From: Spirochaeta cellobiosiphila DSM 17781 | Lineage (GTDB): Bacteria; Spirochaetota; Spirochaetia; DSM-17781 | Length of the DNA: 52,073 bases | Direction: 5' to 3' | NCBI RefSeq assembly: GCF_000426705.1 | Contig: NZ_AUFW01000020.1 | Location: forward strand, 1 to 52,073 | Notes under the pieces: generated by a model | What the model saw: the letters and a program-made list of their open reading frames with translations, nothing else | Databases searched by the model: none | What the model was told of the DNA's origin: nothing | Shown: positions 8,173-16,885 of the stretch, piece after piece | Layout: each line of letters opens with the position of its first letter | Position numbering within the stretch: position 1 is the first letter of the stretch | Translations under genes and position numbers: made by a program

Positions 8173-9264
8173 ATGGCAATGCAATTGAAATACGGTATGA
8201 ACCCTAACCAGAGTTATGGTGAAGTCATAGACCCTAATAAGGCATTAAGCTTATTAAACGGAACCCCCAGTTACATCAACCTTCTTGATGCTTTAAACTC
8301 CTGGCAGCTTGTGAAAGAGATACGTAAGGCCTTTGACTGTCCTGCAGCGGCCTCTTTCAAACATGTCACCCCTTCCGGTGTGGCCTTGGCCGGCGAATTA
8401 TCGGAACAAGAAAAAAAAGCTTACCTTGTCACAAAGGAAGTAAGCCCTTTAGGCTCTGCTTACCTTCGGGCCAGAGGGTCTGACCGTTTGGCTTCTTTCG
8501 GTGATTTTATCGCCCTCAGTCATAAGGTAGATAAGGCAACAGCTACCCTCATTAAAGCGGAAGTATCTGACGGGATTATTGCTCCTGAATATGATGAAGA
8601 AGCCCTGGCCATTCTGAAGGAAAAGAAAAAAGGTAAGTATGTTGTATTCCAGATGGATTATAACTACGAACCACCTAAAGTGGAATCACGGGATATTTAT
8701 GGGATCACTCTTAAACAGGACCGCAATGATATGGTCATTACTGAGAAACACTTGGAAGAGATTCCCACAAAAACCAATAAACTTAATGATGATATTAAAA
8801 GAGATCTTCTTCTGGGTATGATTACACTAAAATACACCCAGTCCAATTCCCTTTGTGCAGTTAATAAGGGACAGGTCATTGGTATTGGGTCAGGACAACA
8901 GTCCCGTATTCTGTGCTCCGGTCTAGCCCTGTCAAAGGCTAATGTCTGGTACCAGAAGCAAAACCTGGATTATTCCTTTTTAGAAAAGCTAGGAAAAGTT
9001 AGCCGAACGGAAAAAGATCAGCTCATTGAACAAGAAAGGGAGAAAACCTTCGCAGACAAAAAGCTACTCAAAGACCTGGAAGGGACTTGTCTAATATCAG
9101 ATGGTTTTTTCCCACAAACAGACAATATAGAGTTAGCCCATAGTTATGGTGTTCAATACATAGCCTCCCCAATGGGATCCATTAGGGATCAGGACATTTT
9201 AGATACTTGCGACAAATACGGTATCACCTTTGTGAATCCTAAAATCCGTTTATTCCATCACTAA
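8173..9264 (+). CDS. Stand-alone AICAR transformylase (PurH C-terminal domain only)
   Basis: A protein of 363 aa that matches the AICAR formyltransferase part of PurH. It begins with the domain start LKYGMNPNQ, and the catalytic Lys63-His64 lie in the FKHVTPSG motif. The N-terminal IMP cyclohydrolase domain of the usual ~510-aa bifunctional PurH is absent, and no gene for it is seen nearby. The enzyme transfers a formyl group from 10-formyl-THF to AICAR, the penultimate step of IMP synthesis. The AAGGA at 8165-8169 lies only three bases before the ATG at 8173 but nine before the in-frame ATG at 8179, so translation may start at 8179 (MQLKYG), two codons later. Confidence 0.9.
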   Translation: MAMQLKYGMNPNQSYGEVIDPNKALSLLNGTPSYINLLDALNSWQLVKEIRKAFDCPAAASFKHVTPSGVALAGELSEQEKKAYLVTKEVSPLGSAYLRARGSDRLASFGDFIALSHKVDKATATLIKAEVSDGIIAPEYDEEALAILKEKKKGKYVVFQMDYNYEPPKVESRDIYGITLKQDRNDMVITEKHLEEIPTKTNKLNDDIKRDLLLGMITLKYTQSNSLCAVNKGQVIGIGSGQQSRILCSGLALSKANVWYQKQNLDYSFLEKLGKVSRTEKDQLIEQEREKTFADKKLLKDLEGTCLISDGFFPQTDNIELAHSYGVQYIASPMGSIRDQDILDTCDKYGITFVNPKIRLFHH

Positions 9265-9275
9265 AAGGATAGGTT

Positions 9276-9908
9276 ATGAACCTCGATACCAGTAAACGGC
9301 AAATCTTCATGTTTGCCCCCTATTTGGCTGTGGTCATAGGGATGGTGTTACTCCACAATGCGTTTATTGCGTTGTTCACCTACAACGGGCTCCTGGCTTT
9401 AGCTGTCTGGATTTATCGTAAAGATCTAAATTTGATTAAGGATCATAATAAAACAAAACCGCTCCTTCTCATAGGAGCGGTTCTTGTCTGTGGGTCCTCC
9501 GGGGCCGGATTCTATCTTTTGTGGCCTTTGGTTAAACTCAAGGGCCTGGACCTAAGCCAGACTCTAGGGGATTTTGGTTTTAATAAAACCATCGAACTCC
9601 CTTTATTAATCTATTTTACCATCATCCATTCCTTTATTGAGGAATCTTACTGGCGGTTTGTACTAAAGAATAATAGTTCATCCCTTTGTTTAAGTGACTT
9701 TATGTTTGGCGGTTATCATATATTAGTATTGATTTATTTTATCCCCTGGTATCTAGCCCTTGCCTGCTTTATCATCCTTGTGATAGCCGCATGGCTATGG
9801 AGGATGATCCGTGAGAAGTATCATGACCACTTAACGATTTATCTATCCCATGGAGTAGCAGATTTCAGTATCATCTTCTTCACTTTGAAGTTGACCCATT
9901 TTAACTAG
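9276..9908 (+). CDS. CPBP-family intramembrane metalloprotease
   Basis: A 210-aa protein with five to seven hydrophobic segments. All three CPBP (Abi/Rce1-like) motifs are present: EESYWR at 122-127 (EExxxR), a His at 148 in GGYHILV, and HGVAD at 192-196. These residues form the glutamate/histidine active site of the family, which cleaves substrates within the membrane, processing prenylated proteins in eukaryotes and bacteriocins or signalling proteins in bacteria. It starts 12 bases after the AICAR transformylase gene with AAGGATAGG as ribosome binding site, and is followed 17 bases later by the acyltransferase gene. A terminator-like hairpin is embedded in its coding sequence at 9457-9482. 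Confidence 0.8.
   Translation: MNLDTSKRQIFMFAPYLAVVIGMVLLHNAFIALFTYNGLLALAVWIYRKDLNLIKDHNKTKPLLLIGAVLVCGSSGAGFYLLWPLVKLKGLDLSQTLGDFGFNKTIELPLLIYFTIIHSFIEESYWRFVLKNNSSSLCLSDFMFGGYHILVLIYFIPWYLALACFIILVIAAWLWRMIREKYHDHLTIYLSHGVADFSIIFFTLKLTHFN
9444..9482 (-). terminator. Terminator-like hairpin inside a coding gene, antisense direction
   Basis: A perfect nine-base stem, AACCGCTCC (9457-9465) and GGAGCGGTT (9474-9482), encloses an eight-base loop. On the minus strand it is followed by TTTGTTTTATTAT, the layout of an intrinsic terminator. On the plus strand no T-run follows, so transcription of the host gene should pass. No minus-strand gene ends nearby, so it would stop only antisense transcription. 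The same eight-base stem core recurs at 16285-16306. Confidence 0.4.
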
Positions 9909-9924
9909 GAAGTATATTTAAGAC

Positions 9925-11190
9925 ATGGCAACAATACCTGATTGGTTTAGGCTGGATAATGCAGCTATCATATTCCCGATACTATCGTCACGGCGGTATA
10001 CCACATTCTTTCGCATGAGCGCCACCCTGGATAAACCTGTGCGTTATGCAGCATTGGAGAAAGCTGTCCTCAAATGTATGGATCGCTTCCCCTACTTCTT
10101 TGTTCGTTTAAGGAAGGGATTCTTCTGGCATTTCTTCCAAAAAACAACAAATCTTCCTATCTATCTCGATAGCCAATCCCCCTGTATGCGCCTCCCAAAA
10201 TACAAAGGGCTCAAAGATTCTCTGAGAATCAGGGTGTACAAGAAGAGGATAGCCCTGGAGATTAGCCATTACTTAACAGATGGAACAGGGGCTATTGAGT
10301 TCCTTAAGACCCTCTTGTTTTATTATTTTGAAGAAATGGGAATCACAGGAGAGGCAAAGAATCTGGCTATAGATCCCCATGGGGAGACGGAAGACAAAGA
10401 ATGGGAAGATTCCTTTCTGACCCATTATAAGAAAAAGCTTCCTCCGCCTCCGAAGTATAGTAAGGCTTTTAAAATTCCTTACCACCTCTCTAAGAAAGGC
10501 AAGTATTATATAACAACGGGTAAAGTCCCTTTAGACAAGATCAAGGAAGTGAGCAAATCCAAAGGGGTCAGTATCACCGAGTTCCTATTGGCCTATTATA
10601 TTTACGCTTTCCAGGAATTGTTTTATAAAACAAAAGGAAAGAAGCCTATCAGGATTATGGTTCCTGTTAACTTGAGGAAGCTCTATCCTTCCCGAACCAT
10701 GAAAAACTTCTTTCTTACTGTACCTATTACTCTGGATCCAAGACTAGGCCGATATACAATTGAAGAGATCATGAATAAGGTTCATCACTATATGCGTGTG
10801 GAGGTGGATCAAAAGTTCATTAATCAACAGATCACCCGTAATGTGCGGGGGGTCTTTCTTCCCATTACAAGAGTGATGCCTTTGTTTGTTAAAATAACCT
10901 TTATTAAGATGATAGCCAAAAAGGAAGAAAAGAACTTTACTTCAAGCTTGTCTAACCTAGGGCCTGTTATGATTCCGGACTGGATGGAAAAACATGTGGA
11001 GAACTTTCTCTTCTTTCCCCCTCCCGGCCCTTCTGATAAGACAAACTGTTCCATCCTTAGTTATAAGGGGAACCTCTATATATCTGTGGGACGTTCTATT
11101 GAAAAGAATCCCATTGAGAAGGTCTTTTTCCATAGCCTTATAAAAGAAGGTATTCCCGTAAAAATTTCTGTTAATCAAAAGGAGTCTTAA
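9925..11190 (+). CDS. Alcohol acetyltransferase / condensation-like acyltransferase
   Basis: A 421-aa soluble protein with the HxxxDG active-site motif of the CoA-dependent acyltransferase/condensation superfamily: His115, Asp119 and Gly120 in SHYLTDGTG. The N-terminal 'DNAAIIFP' opening and the later 'SNLGPVMIPDWM' segment (about 345-357) fit the alcohol acetyltransferase-like branch. It should move an acyl group from a thioester to a hydroxyl or amine; the substrate is unknown. The next gene, starting one base later, encodes a zinc-ribbon membrane protein of the kind often paired with this family. Lysine-rich composition makes the protein strongly basic. Confidence 0.78.
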   Translation: MATIPDWFRLDNAAIIFPILSSRRYTTFFRMSATLDKPVRYAALEKAVLKCMDRFPYFFVRLRKGFFWHFFQKTTNLPIYLDSQSPCMRLPKYKGLKDSLRIRVYKKRIALEISHYLTDGTGAIEFLKTLLFYYFEEMGITGEAKNLAIDPHGETEDKEWEDSFLTHYKKKLPPPPKYSKAFKIPYHLSKKGKYYITTGKVPLDKIKEVSKSKGVSITEFLLAYYIYAFQELFYKTKGKKPIRIMVPVNLRKLYPSRTMKNFFLTVPITLDPRLGRYTIEEIMNKVHHYMRVEVDQKFINQQITRNVRGVFLPITRVMPLFVKITFIKMIAKKEEKNFTSSLSNLGPVMIPDWMEKHVENFLFFPPPGPSDKTNCSILSYKGNLYISVGRSIEKNPIEKVFFHSLIKEGIPVKISVNQKES

Positions 11191-11904
11191 ATGCCCTATT
11201 GTCCACGATGTGGTGTCGAAGTAGAATCGACCCGGAGCCATTGTCCCTTGTGCAGCACACCTATCCCAACTTTGTCAGGATTAATTCCGGAAGATGAGTT
11301 ATTAGAAGCTCCTGTAGAAAAGGAGCGCATGAAGAAACGTTTGGAATCAAAAACCAAAAGACGAATCGCCATAGAGATCCTAACCATATTCTTTGTGCCT
11401 ATTACTTTATTGGTGATGGCTATTGATTTGCTCATTAACCACCATATTAGCTGGTCTATTTATCCAGCACTGAGCTTGATAACCGTATTCCTGTTAGCCT
11501 TTTTTCCCCTGGTATTCTTTAATAAGAAGTTTTCCTTTGCTATTAGCTACTTTCTGACCTTTGGGGGGATTCTCTATGTGGCTGAGTATATATCAAAACA
11601 TAATTGGTATTGGAACATAGGTCTTCCTATATTAGTTGTATTAACCCTGGTCATTGCTTTAATTGTTCTAATGACAGTAAAGAGTAAAAGAAAGGGATTC
11701 AATATCCCAGCCTTCATCTTTATAGGCATCTCTCTTTTGAATATAGGTATTGAAGGGATTCTGTATCTCAATGGGATAAAAGGAACGCAGCAAGCCTGGT
11801 CGGTCATAGTGGCTGCCGGCTCCCTCCCCCTTGTGATATTCTTTCTATTTGTTCACTACCGATTGGAAAAGACCCTTAAGATGGATCAATTCTTTCATAT
11901 GTAA
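11191..11904 (+). CDS. Zinc-ribbon membrane protein, DUF6320-like
   Basis: A 237-aa protein with an N-terminal zinc ribbon formed by Cys4-x2-Cys7 and Cys18-x2-Cys21 (CPRC, CPLC). A basic linker follows, then about six hydrophobic segments from residue 57 to 230. The architecture matches DUF6320 proteins, which tend to sit next to alcohol acetyltransferase-like genes as here. The ribosome binding site AAAGGAG lies in the end of the upstream acyltransferase gene, and the two ORFs are directly adjacent. I infer that this protein tethers or serves the acyltransferase at the membrane. It ends eight bases from the end of the convergent 589-aa gene. Confidence 0.72.
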   Translation: MPYCPRCGVEVESTRSHCPLCSTPIPTLSGLIPEDELLEAPVEKERMKKRLESKTKRRIAIEILTIFFVPITLLVMAIDLLINHHISWSIYPALSLITVFLLAFFPLVFFNKKFSFAISYFLTFGGILYVAEYISKHNWYWNIGLPILVVLTLVIALIVLMTVKSKRKGFNIPAFIFIGISLLNIGIEGILYLNGIKGTQQAWSVIVAAGSLPLVIFFLFVHYRLEKTLKMDQFFHM

Positions 11905-11911
11905 GCTTTTA

Positions 11912-13681
11912 TTACTTTCGACCGAGTCGATCACCAAAGTCGTTCCAGGCACGATCCCGTTCCCTTTTGTTATAACTTCGGGGCTTGGGCGCTCTTTTGG
12001 CTGGTCGGCTTTTTTGAGAGGAACTACTACCTTTATTGGATTCTGAACGGGAACCGACACCTTCTGCTGATAAAGCTTGCCGCCGTCCTGAAGGAACACG
12101 TCTTTTTTGAAGGCGCTCGTCTTTCTCCTGGTTGAGGTTGAGTTTTTCCTCTGAACGTATGGTTCCCGCTACTTTTTCAAACTTCTTACGATAGCTTTCA
12201 TAACGACCGGATATACGATAAAATAGCTGTCTCCATATACTCATCTTAGAGAATACCGCATCAAAGATACGGTCTACTTCGATCTTAAAGAGATTATAGA
12301 AAGGCCTATATTCTATTCGATCTGGCAAGAAGAAAGGATTAAGCATGGGCTTGGCTTCATCTATTGTTTTGATTTTCCCATTTTCCCTTGCTGTCTGAAT
12401 GATAGACTCAGCCAATAAACGGGGATTCTCCAACAAAAACCCGAAGTCTGGATATTTATCCTTCACCCTTCTAAGGATGTCATAGTCCAAATTCGATTTA
12501 TTAAAAAGAGAGGTGTCTTCCGACTTATTAGATCGAACGATGAACTCCATACTTTCCTTATATTCCTTCTGGAGCCATTCAAAGACTATTTGATATTCCA
12601 ACCGGAAGTAGGTAACAACATTCTCCCTATGAATATATTTATCTCTTACCTTATTAATGATGGATGTCGTTCTTGAACTGGCTATGAGATATTTCTTCAT
12701 AAAATCATTATGGAAACTATCAAAATCATCGCCATACTTACTCTTCATGGTTCCTACGAGTTGCTGAAAGCGTTGTTCAGATAAAAGCTCTCCCCCTTGA
12801 CCTTTGACTTGATCTGCAAGATAAGCCATATCGATCTCTCGCGTTTTTTCCGCATCTTTACGACGCTTAGCCTCAACAATCTCGGCATGAATGTAATTCC
12901 CATAGATTAAGGAAGCAAGAAAGAGGTCATCCTTTATGAGGACTCTCGGCGTCTGCATGATGTCCATCTTGTTATTCACAATTGATTGGGTTAACAGGAT
13001 CCAGAACTTGGGATTCTTATCAGCAATCTGACGTTGAAGCTCCGTTGTATTCATCCCGAGTATACCTGATATTTTATTGGTTAAACTCGGATTTTCCAAA
13101 TACCCTATGATCTTTCGTTTACATAACTGAATAAGCCTTACCAGATCACTGGGAGCAACATAGAGGTCTAACGCATCAGTTATCTTAATGAGGATCACCC
13201 CATCAAAACTTTTCCATTTATCAATGGACTCTCGATTGTAAGTTTCCTTAGTGAGCTGAGTTAACGTTTCCTTGGGAACCTTACCCCAAGCTTCAATACA
13301 CTCTTTTCGTATAGGGAAGGGATAAAAAAGATCCTCTTCCATCCTGTTATACCAGTTAATAAGAGAAAATTGATAGAAACTGTCACTATCCTGATTGGTC
13401 AGAATTATCTTATTAGGAACGAATTCCTTTCCTTCCTTCTTGAAGGATATGATCCCCATTCCCTTTAATTTTAATAATTCGAATATCTTTTTCAGTTCTG
13501 TGTGTATATAGTTAAAATTACTTGTTTGATTACGAACAAAGACCTCATAGTTGATTTCCGGCTGCCAGTTTTCACATAGCTTATGAAAAATATCCCTTTG
13601 ATTGGGACTAAAGTTGCCTAATTGGGATAAAAAGGTCTCTCGTTCTTTGTTTGAATAAGTAACATAATCAGGCTTCTGCAT
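11912..13681 (-). CDS. Unrecognised 589-aa protein with basic tail
   Basis: No known family is recognised. The protein has no signal peptide or membrane segment and looks mostly helical, with many charged residues. It contains two stretches that may be related repeats, with aromatic/charged patterns around 'FYPFPIRKECIEAWGKV' and 'FFLPDRIEYRPFYNLF'. The last ~90 residues are low complexity and very basic (QKRRVPSGRR, KSRPAKRAPKPRSYNKRE), which suggests binding to nucleic acid or to the acidic surface of a partner. It is a single-gene unit on the minus strand between two plus-strand groups. A spirochaete-specific conserved hypothetical is the most that can be said. Confidence 0.75.
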   Translation of the reverse strand: MQKPDYVTYSNKERETFLSQLGNFSPNQRDIFHKLCENWQPEINYEVFVRNQTSNFNYIHTELKKIFELLKLKGMGIISFKKEGKEFVPNKIILTNQDSDSFYQFSLINWYNRMEEDLFYPFPIRKECIEAWGKVPKETLTQLTKETYNRESIDKWKSFDGVILIKITDALDLYVAPSDLVRLIQLCKRKIIGYLENPSLTNKISGILGMNTTELQRQIADKNPKFWILLTQSIVNNKMDIMQTPRVLIKDDLFLASLIYGNYIHAEIVEAKRRKDAEKTREIDMAYLADQVKGQGGELLSEQRFQQLVGTMKSKYGDDFDSFHNDFMKKYLIASSRTTSIINKVRDKYIHRENVVTYFRLEYQIVFEWLQKEYKESMEFIVRSNKSEDTSLFNKSNLDYDILRRVKDKYPDFGFLLENPRLLAESIIQTARENGKIKTIDEAKPMLNPFFLPDRIEYRPFYNLFKIEVDRIFDAVFSKMSIWRQLFYRISGRYESYRKKFEKVAGTIRSEEKLNLNQEKDERLQKRRVPSGRRQALSAEGVGSRSESNKGSSSSQKSRPAKRAPKPRSYNKRERDRAWNDFGDRLGRK

Positions 13682-13756
13682 TTATCTTACCATTTACCTC
13701 AATTAATTTTAGTATTAATATCGTAACAATTACTAGAAAAAGGAAATATTTTATTA

Positions 13757-13993
13757 ATGAATTACTCAACTACTAATCGTCCCGCTTTATTCCTCTTAAT
13801 ACTGGGGTACTGTCTTGTTGGTTTATTCTTCTGGGAAGCCATCGAAAGGCTTCTATTATTGACTGGTGTAAACTTCTCAGCCACCTTGCCTGCCATAGGA
13901 ATAAATCTTGATGTTTTCTCCTTTAATATTAGAATTAATCCCGGCTTTTTTCTAGGTGGGGCTTTTGGATATTTTCTATTTAGGAAGTTATAG
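13757..13993 (+). CDS. Small membrane protein, DUF4321-like
   Basis: This 78-aa protein has two hydrophobic segments (about 10-32 and 61-76) separated by a stretch ending in 'LDVFSFNIRINPGF'. The order of features (TM, linker with D-x-F/L, 'R/K-x-N', second TM, ending YxxFRKL) is like that of DUF4321 proteins. Those are also encoded next to maf in clostridia, as here, where maf starts three bases after this gene. The function is unknown. AAGGAAAT ahead of the ATG serves as ribosome binding site, and its own 3' end carries the AGGAAG that serves maf. The family assignment is inferred from shape and context. Confidence 0.65.
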   Translation: MNYSTTNRPALFLLILGYCLVGLFFWEAIERLLLLTGVNFSATLPAIGINLDVFSFNIRINPGFFLGGAFGYFLFRKL

Positions 13994-13996
13994 AAT

Positions 13997-14599
13997 ATGG
14001 AACAATTCATATTAGCCTCCGCAAGTCCCAGACGTAGGGACATTTTGACAGAAGAGGGCTTTACCTTCACAGTGATTCCTGCTCAGGGAGAAGAAATCAC
14101 CCAGGAGACAACTCCTGATAGAATGGTACAGGATATAGCCTACCAAAAGGGCTTGTGGGTTCTAGAGAACAAAGAAGATGTTAATACGTCCTGGATTCTA
14201 GCCTGTGACACCCTTGTTTTTCTAGGGAATACTCCTTTGGGTAAACCTGAAAACAGGGCCCATGCTTATCAAATGCTACAGGAGCTCTCTGGTGTAAGGC
14301 ATAAGGTTATTTCAGGGATAGCCCTTTACAACCCGCACAGCAAAACATGGAATTGTCAGTCAGATTGTACCAAAGTATCCTTTAAAAAATTAAACTCCGA
14401 AGACATCGAAAATTACCTGAATTCAGGAGAATGGACAGATGCAGCAGGAGCTTACAAAATACAGGGTCAGGGATCAGAACTAATTGATTCAGTTGTAGGC
14501 TCTTATTCTAACATTGTAGGGTTGCCACGAGATCTATTATATGGCATATTGAGTGACGATAATTTTCCGATAGACAAGTATCGTTCTATCGAGACATAG
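13997..14599 (+). CDS. maf: Maf-like nucleoside triphosphate pyrophosphatase
   Basis: A 200-aa cytoplasmic enzyme of standard Maf length. The signature [10 protein letters not shown] sits at 8-17, the metal-binding CDTLV near residue 70, and the GKP motif shortly after. Maf proteins hydrolyse non-canonical or modified nucleoside triphosphates such as dTTP/UTP or m5UTP to the monophosphate and are linked to cell-division arrest. The gene lies between the DUF4321-like gene and rpsB. The rpsB promoter appears to begin inside its last codons. YhdE-type and YceF-type specificities cannot be told apart with certainty from these motifs. Confidence 0.92.
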   Translation: MEQFILASASPRRRDILTEEGFTFTVIPAQGEEITQETTPDRMVQDIAYQKGLWVLENKEDVNTSWILACDTLVFLGNTPLGKPENRAHAYQMLQELSGVRHKVISGIALYNPHSKTWNCQSDCTKVSFKKLNSEDIENYLNSGEWTDAAGAYKIQGQGSELIDSVVGSYSNIVGLPRDLLYGILSDDNFPIDKYRSIET

Positions 14600-14618
14600 A
14601 GAAGGACCCCGGTATAAT
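14589..14618 (+). promoter_or_regulatory. Candidate rpsB promoter
   Basis: TCGAGA (14589-14594) and a perfect TATAAT (14613-14618) are separated by 18 bases, just upstream of rpsB and partly within the end of maf. A GGAGG ribosome binding site follows at 14629-14633, before the ATG at 14638. This would drive the ribosomal and lipid-synthesis operon. Confidence 0.55.
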
Positions 14619-14637
14619 AAATGGGGATGGAGGAAAC

Positions 14638-15402
14638 ATGGCAGTAGTTACCATGAAAAACCTGCTTGAGTCAGGTGTGCATTTTGGTCACCAAACTAAA
14701 CGTTGGGATCCCAGAATGAAGAAATTTATCTTCGCAGAAAGAAATGGTATTCATATCATTGATTTGCAGAAGACTATCGTATCTATCAAAGAAGCTTATG
14801 ATGCCGTAAGGAAAGCTGTCCTTGATGGTAGATCTGTTCTATTTGTAGGAACAAAAAAACAAGCCCAAGCCGCTATTCAGTCTGAAGCTGAAAGATGTGG
14901 AATGTTCTGGGTAAACAACAGATGGTTAGGTGGTATGTTAACCAACTTCACTACCATCAAAAAATCACTTCACAGATTAAAGAAGCTCGAAAAGATGGAA
15001 ATCGACGGAACTTTCGATAATATGAGCAAGAAAGAAGTAGCTCGTCTTATGAAAGAACGTAATAAGCTTGAGAAGAACCTTGGCGGTATTAAGGAAATGA
15101 AAGATCTTCCTGGTATCATGTTCGTTATCGATCCCCGAAAAGAACAAATCGCCATTGCTGAAGCAAGAAGAGTCGGAATTCCTATTGTAGCTATTGTAGA
15201 TACAAACTGTAATCCTGAAGGCATTGATTTCCCTATTCCAGGTAATGATGATGCGATTAGAGCGATATCCCTTTTTACTTCTATAATTGCCAACGCAGTT
15301 ATTGAAGCGGACAACGAAATTGGATTAGAGGTTATCGAAACTCTTCAAGACGATGAAGAAGTTAATGAAGAAATTGATCCCTCAAAAGACGAAGACGAAT
15401 AG
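14638..15402 (+). CDS. rpsB: 30S ribosomal protein S2
   Basis: A 254-aa protein that matches S2 along its length: [20 protein letters not shown] at the N-terminus, then 'FVGTKKQAQ', 'WLGGMLTNF' and '[21 protein letters not shown]'-type blocks in order. The coiled-coil region near 105-130 and an acidic C-terminal tail ([17 protein letters not shown]) are typical of bacterial S2. It assembles late into the 30S subunit near the platform and recruits S1. It starts the run rpsB-tsf-frr. Codon use looks like that of a highly expressed gene, unlike the flanking maf gene. The spacing to tsf is nine bases. Confidence 0.98.
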   Translation: MAVVTMKNLLESGVHFGHQTKRWDPRMKKFIFAERNGIHIIDLQKTIVSIKEAYDAVRKAVLDGRSVLFVGTKKQAQAAIQSEAERCGMFWVNNRWLGGMLTNFTTIKKSLHRLKKLEKMEIDGTFDNMSKKEVARLMKERNKLEKNLGGIKEMKDLPGIMFVIDPRKEQIAIAEARRVGIPIVAIVDTNCNPEGIDFPIPGNDDAIRAISLFTSIIANAVIEADNEIGLEVIETLQDDEEVNEEIDPSKDEDE

Positions 15403-15411
15403 GAGATTATT

Positions 15412-16248
15412 GTGGCAGTAAGTCCTCAGGATGTTAAAAAATTAAGAGACGCAACTGGTGCTGGTTTCGGTGACTGTAAGAAAGCTCTTACAGAAGCTAA
15501 TGGTGATTTCGCATCAGCAGAAAAAATCCTTAAAGAAATGGGATTGGCTTCAGCAGCTAAACGAAGTGGTCGTGAAGCTAACGAAGGACGTATTTTTACT
15601 TATGTTGAAGGTAGCAAAGCCGGTGTAATGAACTTAAGTTGTGAAACTGACTTTGTCGCTAAAAACGAAGACTTTGTTCAAGCTGGACAAGCTTTACTTA
15701 AAGAACTGGTTGATAACAACCAGACCGCTTTAACAGAAGAACAAGAAACAAAGACAAAAGAATTAGGCGCTAAGATCAAAGAAAACATCAGTGTTAAAGA
15801 ACTTGCTCTTTTAACTGGTACTTCAAGTGATCTTATCGTTGACTATATCCATGGTGATGGACGAATTGGAGTTCTTGTAAAGATCTCAACCGATTCTGAA
15901 GCCACTGCTTCTAACGATAAGGTAAGGGAATACGCTTTTGACTGTGCGTTACACGCGGCAGCTTTCAGCCCTCTTTACCTAAATAGTGAAGCTGTTGATC
16001 CTGCTTACCTTAAGGAACAGGAAGAAATCTTCACTACCCAAGCAGCTAATCTTGGTAAACCTGATAATGTTGTAGCTGGAATCGTTAAAGGTAAATTAAA
16101 CAAACATCTTTCCCAAATCTGTTTTGTAGACCAACCTTTTGTTAAGAATGACAAACTGTCTGTAGCAAAAGCTGGACAAGAAATAGCTAAGGAAATCGGT
16201 GGAAAAGTGGAATTAACAGGATTTGTATACTTCGCTGTTGGACAATAA
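15412..16248 (+). CDS. tsf: Elongation factor Ts
   Basis: A 278-aa EF-Ts. The N-terminal UBA-like module reads VKKLRDATGAGFGDCKKAL, and the EF-Tu-contacting motif TDFVAKNEDF is at about 78-87. EF-Ts exchanges GDP for GTP on EF-Tu. The start is GTG at 15412 with AGGAG at 15401-15405 as ribosome binding site. pyrH, which follows tsf in many bacteria, is missing; an 82-base gap with a hairpin leads to frr instead. Confidence 0.98.
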   Translation: MAVSPQDVKKLRDATGAGFGDCKKALTEANGDFASAEKILKEMGLASAAKRSGREANEGRIFTYVEGSKAGVMNLSCETDFVAKNEDFVQAGQALLKELVDNNQTALTEEQETKTKELGAKIKENISVKELALLTGTSSDLIVDYIHGDGRIGVLVKISTDSEATASNDKVREYAFDCALHAAAFSPLYLNSEAVDPAYLKEQEEIFTTQAANLGKPDNVVAGIVKGKLNKHLSQICFVDQPFVKNDKLSVAKAGQEIAKEIGGKVELTGFVYFAVGQ

Positions 16249-16284
16249 ACCTTTTCACCTATATGATATTTGACAAGAGATATG

Positions 16285-16312
16285 ACCGCTCCCTAAAAGG
16301 AGCGGTTCTATT
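16285..16312 (+). terminator. Hairpin between tsf and frr, weak terminator or attenuator
   Basis: An eight-base perfect stem, ACCGCTCC (16285-16292) and GGAGCGGT (16299-16306), has a CTAAAA loop and is followed by TCTATTT, a mediocre T-run. It probably terminates part of the transcripts after tsf, lowering frr-uppS-cdsA relative to rpsB-tsf. Confidence 0.55.
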
Positions 16313-16330
16313 TAATAGAAGGAGCATAAA

Positions 16331-16885
16331 ATGGATGCAATAAAGAAGGAAGCTCAGAACCGCATGGATAAGAGCATTAGAAACCTTAAAGAAGAGTTTA
16401 ATGCTATTAGAACTGGTCGTGCTTCTGCTTCTCTTTTCGACAAAGTCATGGTTGACTATTATGGAACTCCTACACCCTTGAATCAGGTAGCTTCCATATC
16501 CGTACCTGAAGCACGCCTCATCGCAATTCAACCCTGGGACAAAGGTTCCTTAGGTGCTATTGAAAAAGCTATCTTCGCTTCTGAATTAGGTTTAACTCCA
16601 GCCAATGATGGTAAAGTTATTCGAATCAATATCCCCCCTCTTACTGAAGATCGTCGTAAAGAATTGGTTAAAATAGCCAAGAATACAGCAGAAAACAACC
16701 GGATAGCTATTAGAAATATCCGAAGAGATATTAATGAATCTATTAAGAAATCGCAGAAAGATGGAGAAATCACCGAAGATGCGATGAAAGCATCCTTAGA
16801 TGATATCCAAAACGTTACTAATGACTTTATCAAGAAGATTGATGGTCTCCTCTCAGAAAAAGAAAAGGAGATTATGGAGATCTAA
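16331..16885 (+). CDS. frr: Ribosome recycling factor
   Basis: This 184-aa protein is a full-length RRF with the two-domain L shape. Typical blocks are the N-terminal MDKSIRNLKEEFNAIRTGRAS, 'YYGTPTPLNQVASISVPE', 'IRINIPPLTEDRRKELVK' and the C-terminal 'NDFIKKIDGLLSEKEKEIMEI'. With EF-G it splits post-termination ribosomes. The start follows GAAGGAG with good spacing. The stop codon TAA shares its last A with the uppS ATG, so the genes are coupled. Confidence 0.97.
   Translation: MDAIKKEAQNRMDKSIRNLKEEFNAIRTGRASASLFDKVMVDYYGTPTPLNQVASISVPEARLIAIQPWDKGSLGAIEKAIFASELGLTPANDGKVIRINIPPLTEDRRKELVKIAKNTAENNRIAIRNIRRDINESIKKSQKDGEITEDAMKASLDDIQNVTNDFIKKIDGLLSEKEKEIMEI

Noticed and set aside
10824-11054. 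Minus-strand ORF inside the acyltransferase gene
   Set aside because: Overlapped fully by a well-supported gene with an HxxxDG motif. It has no motif of its own.
14970-15314. Minus-strand ORF within rpsB
   Set aside because: It is an antisense shadow of the highly conserved S2 gene. Its composition follows from S2 codon use.
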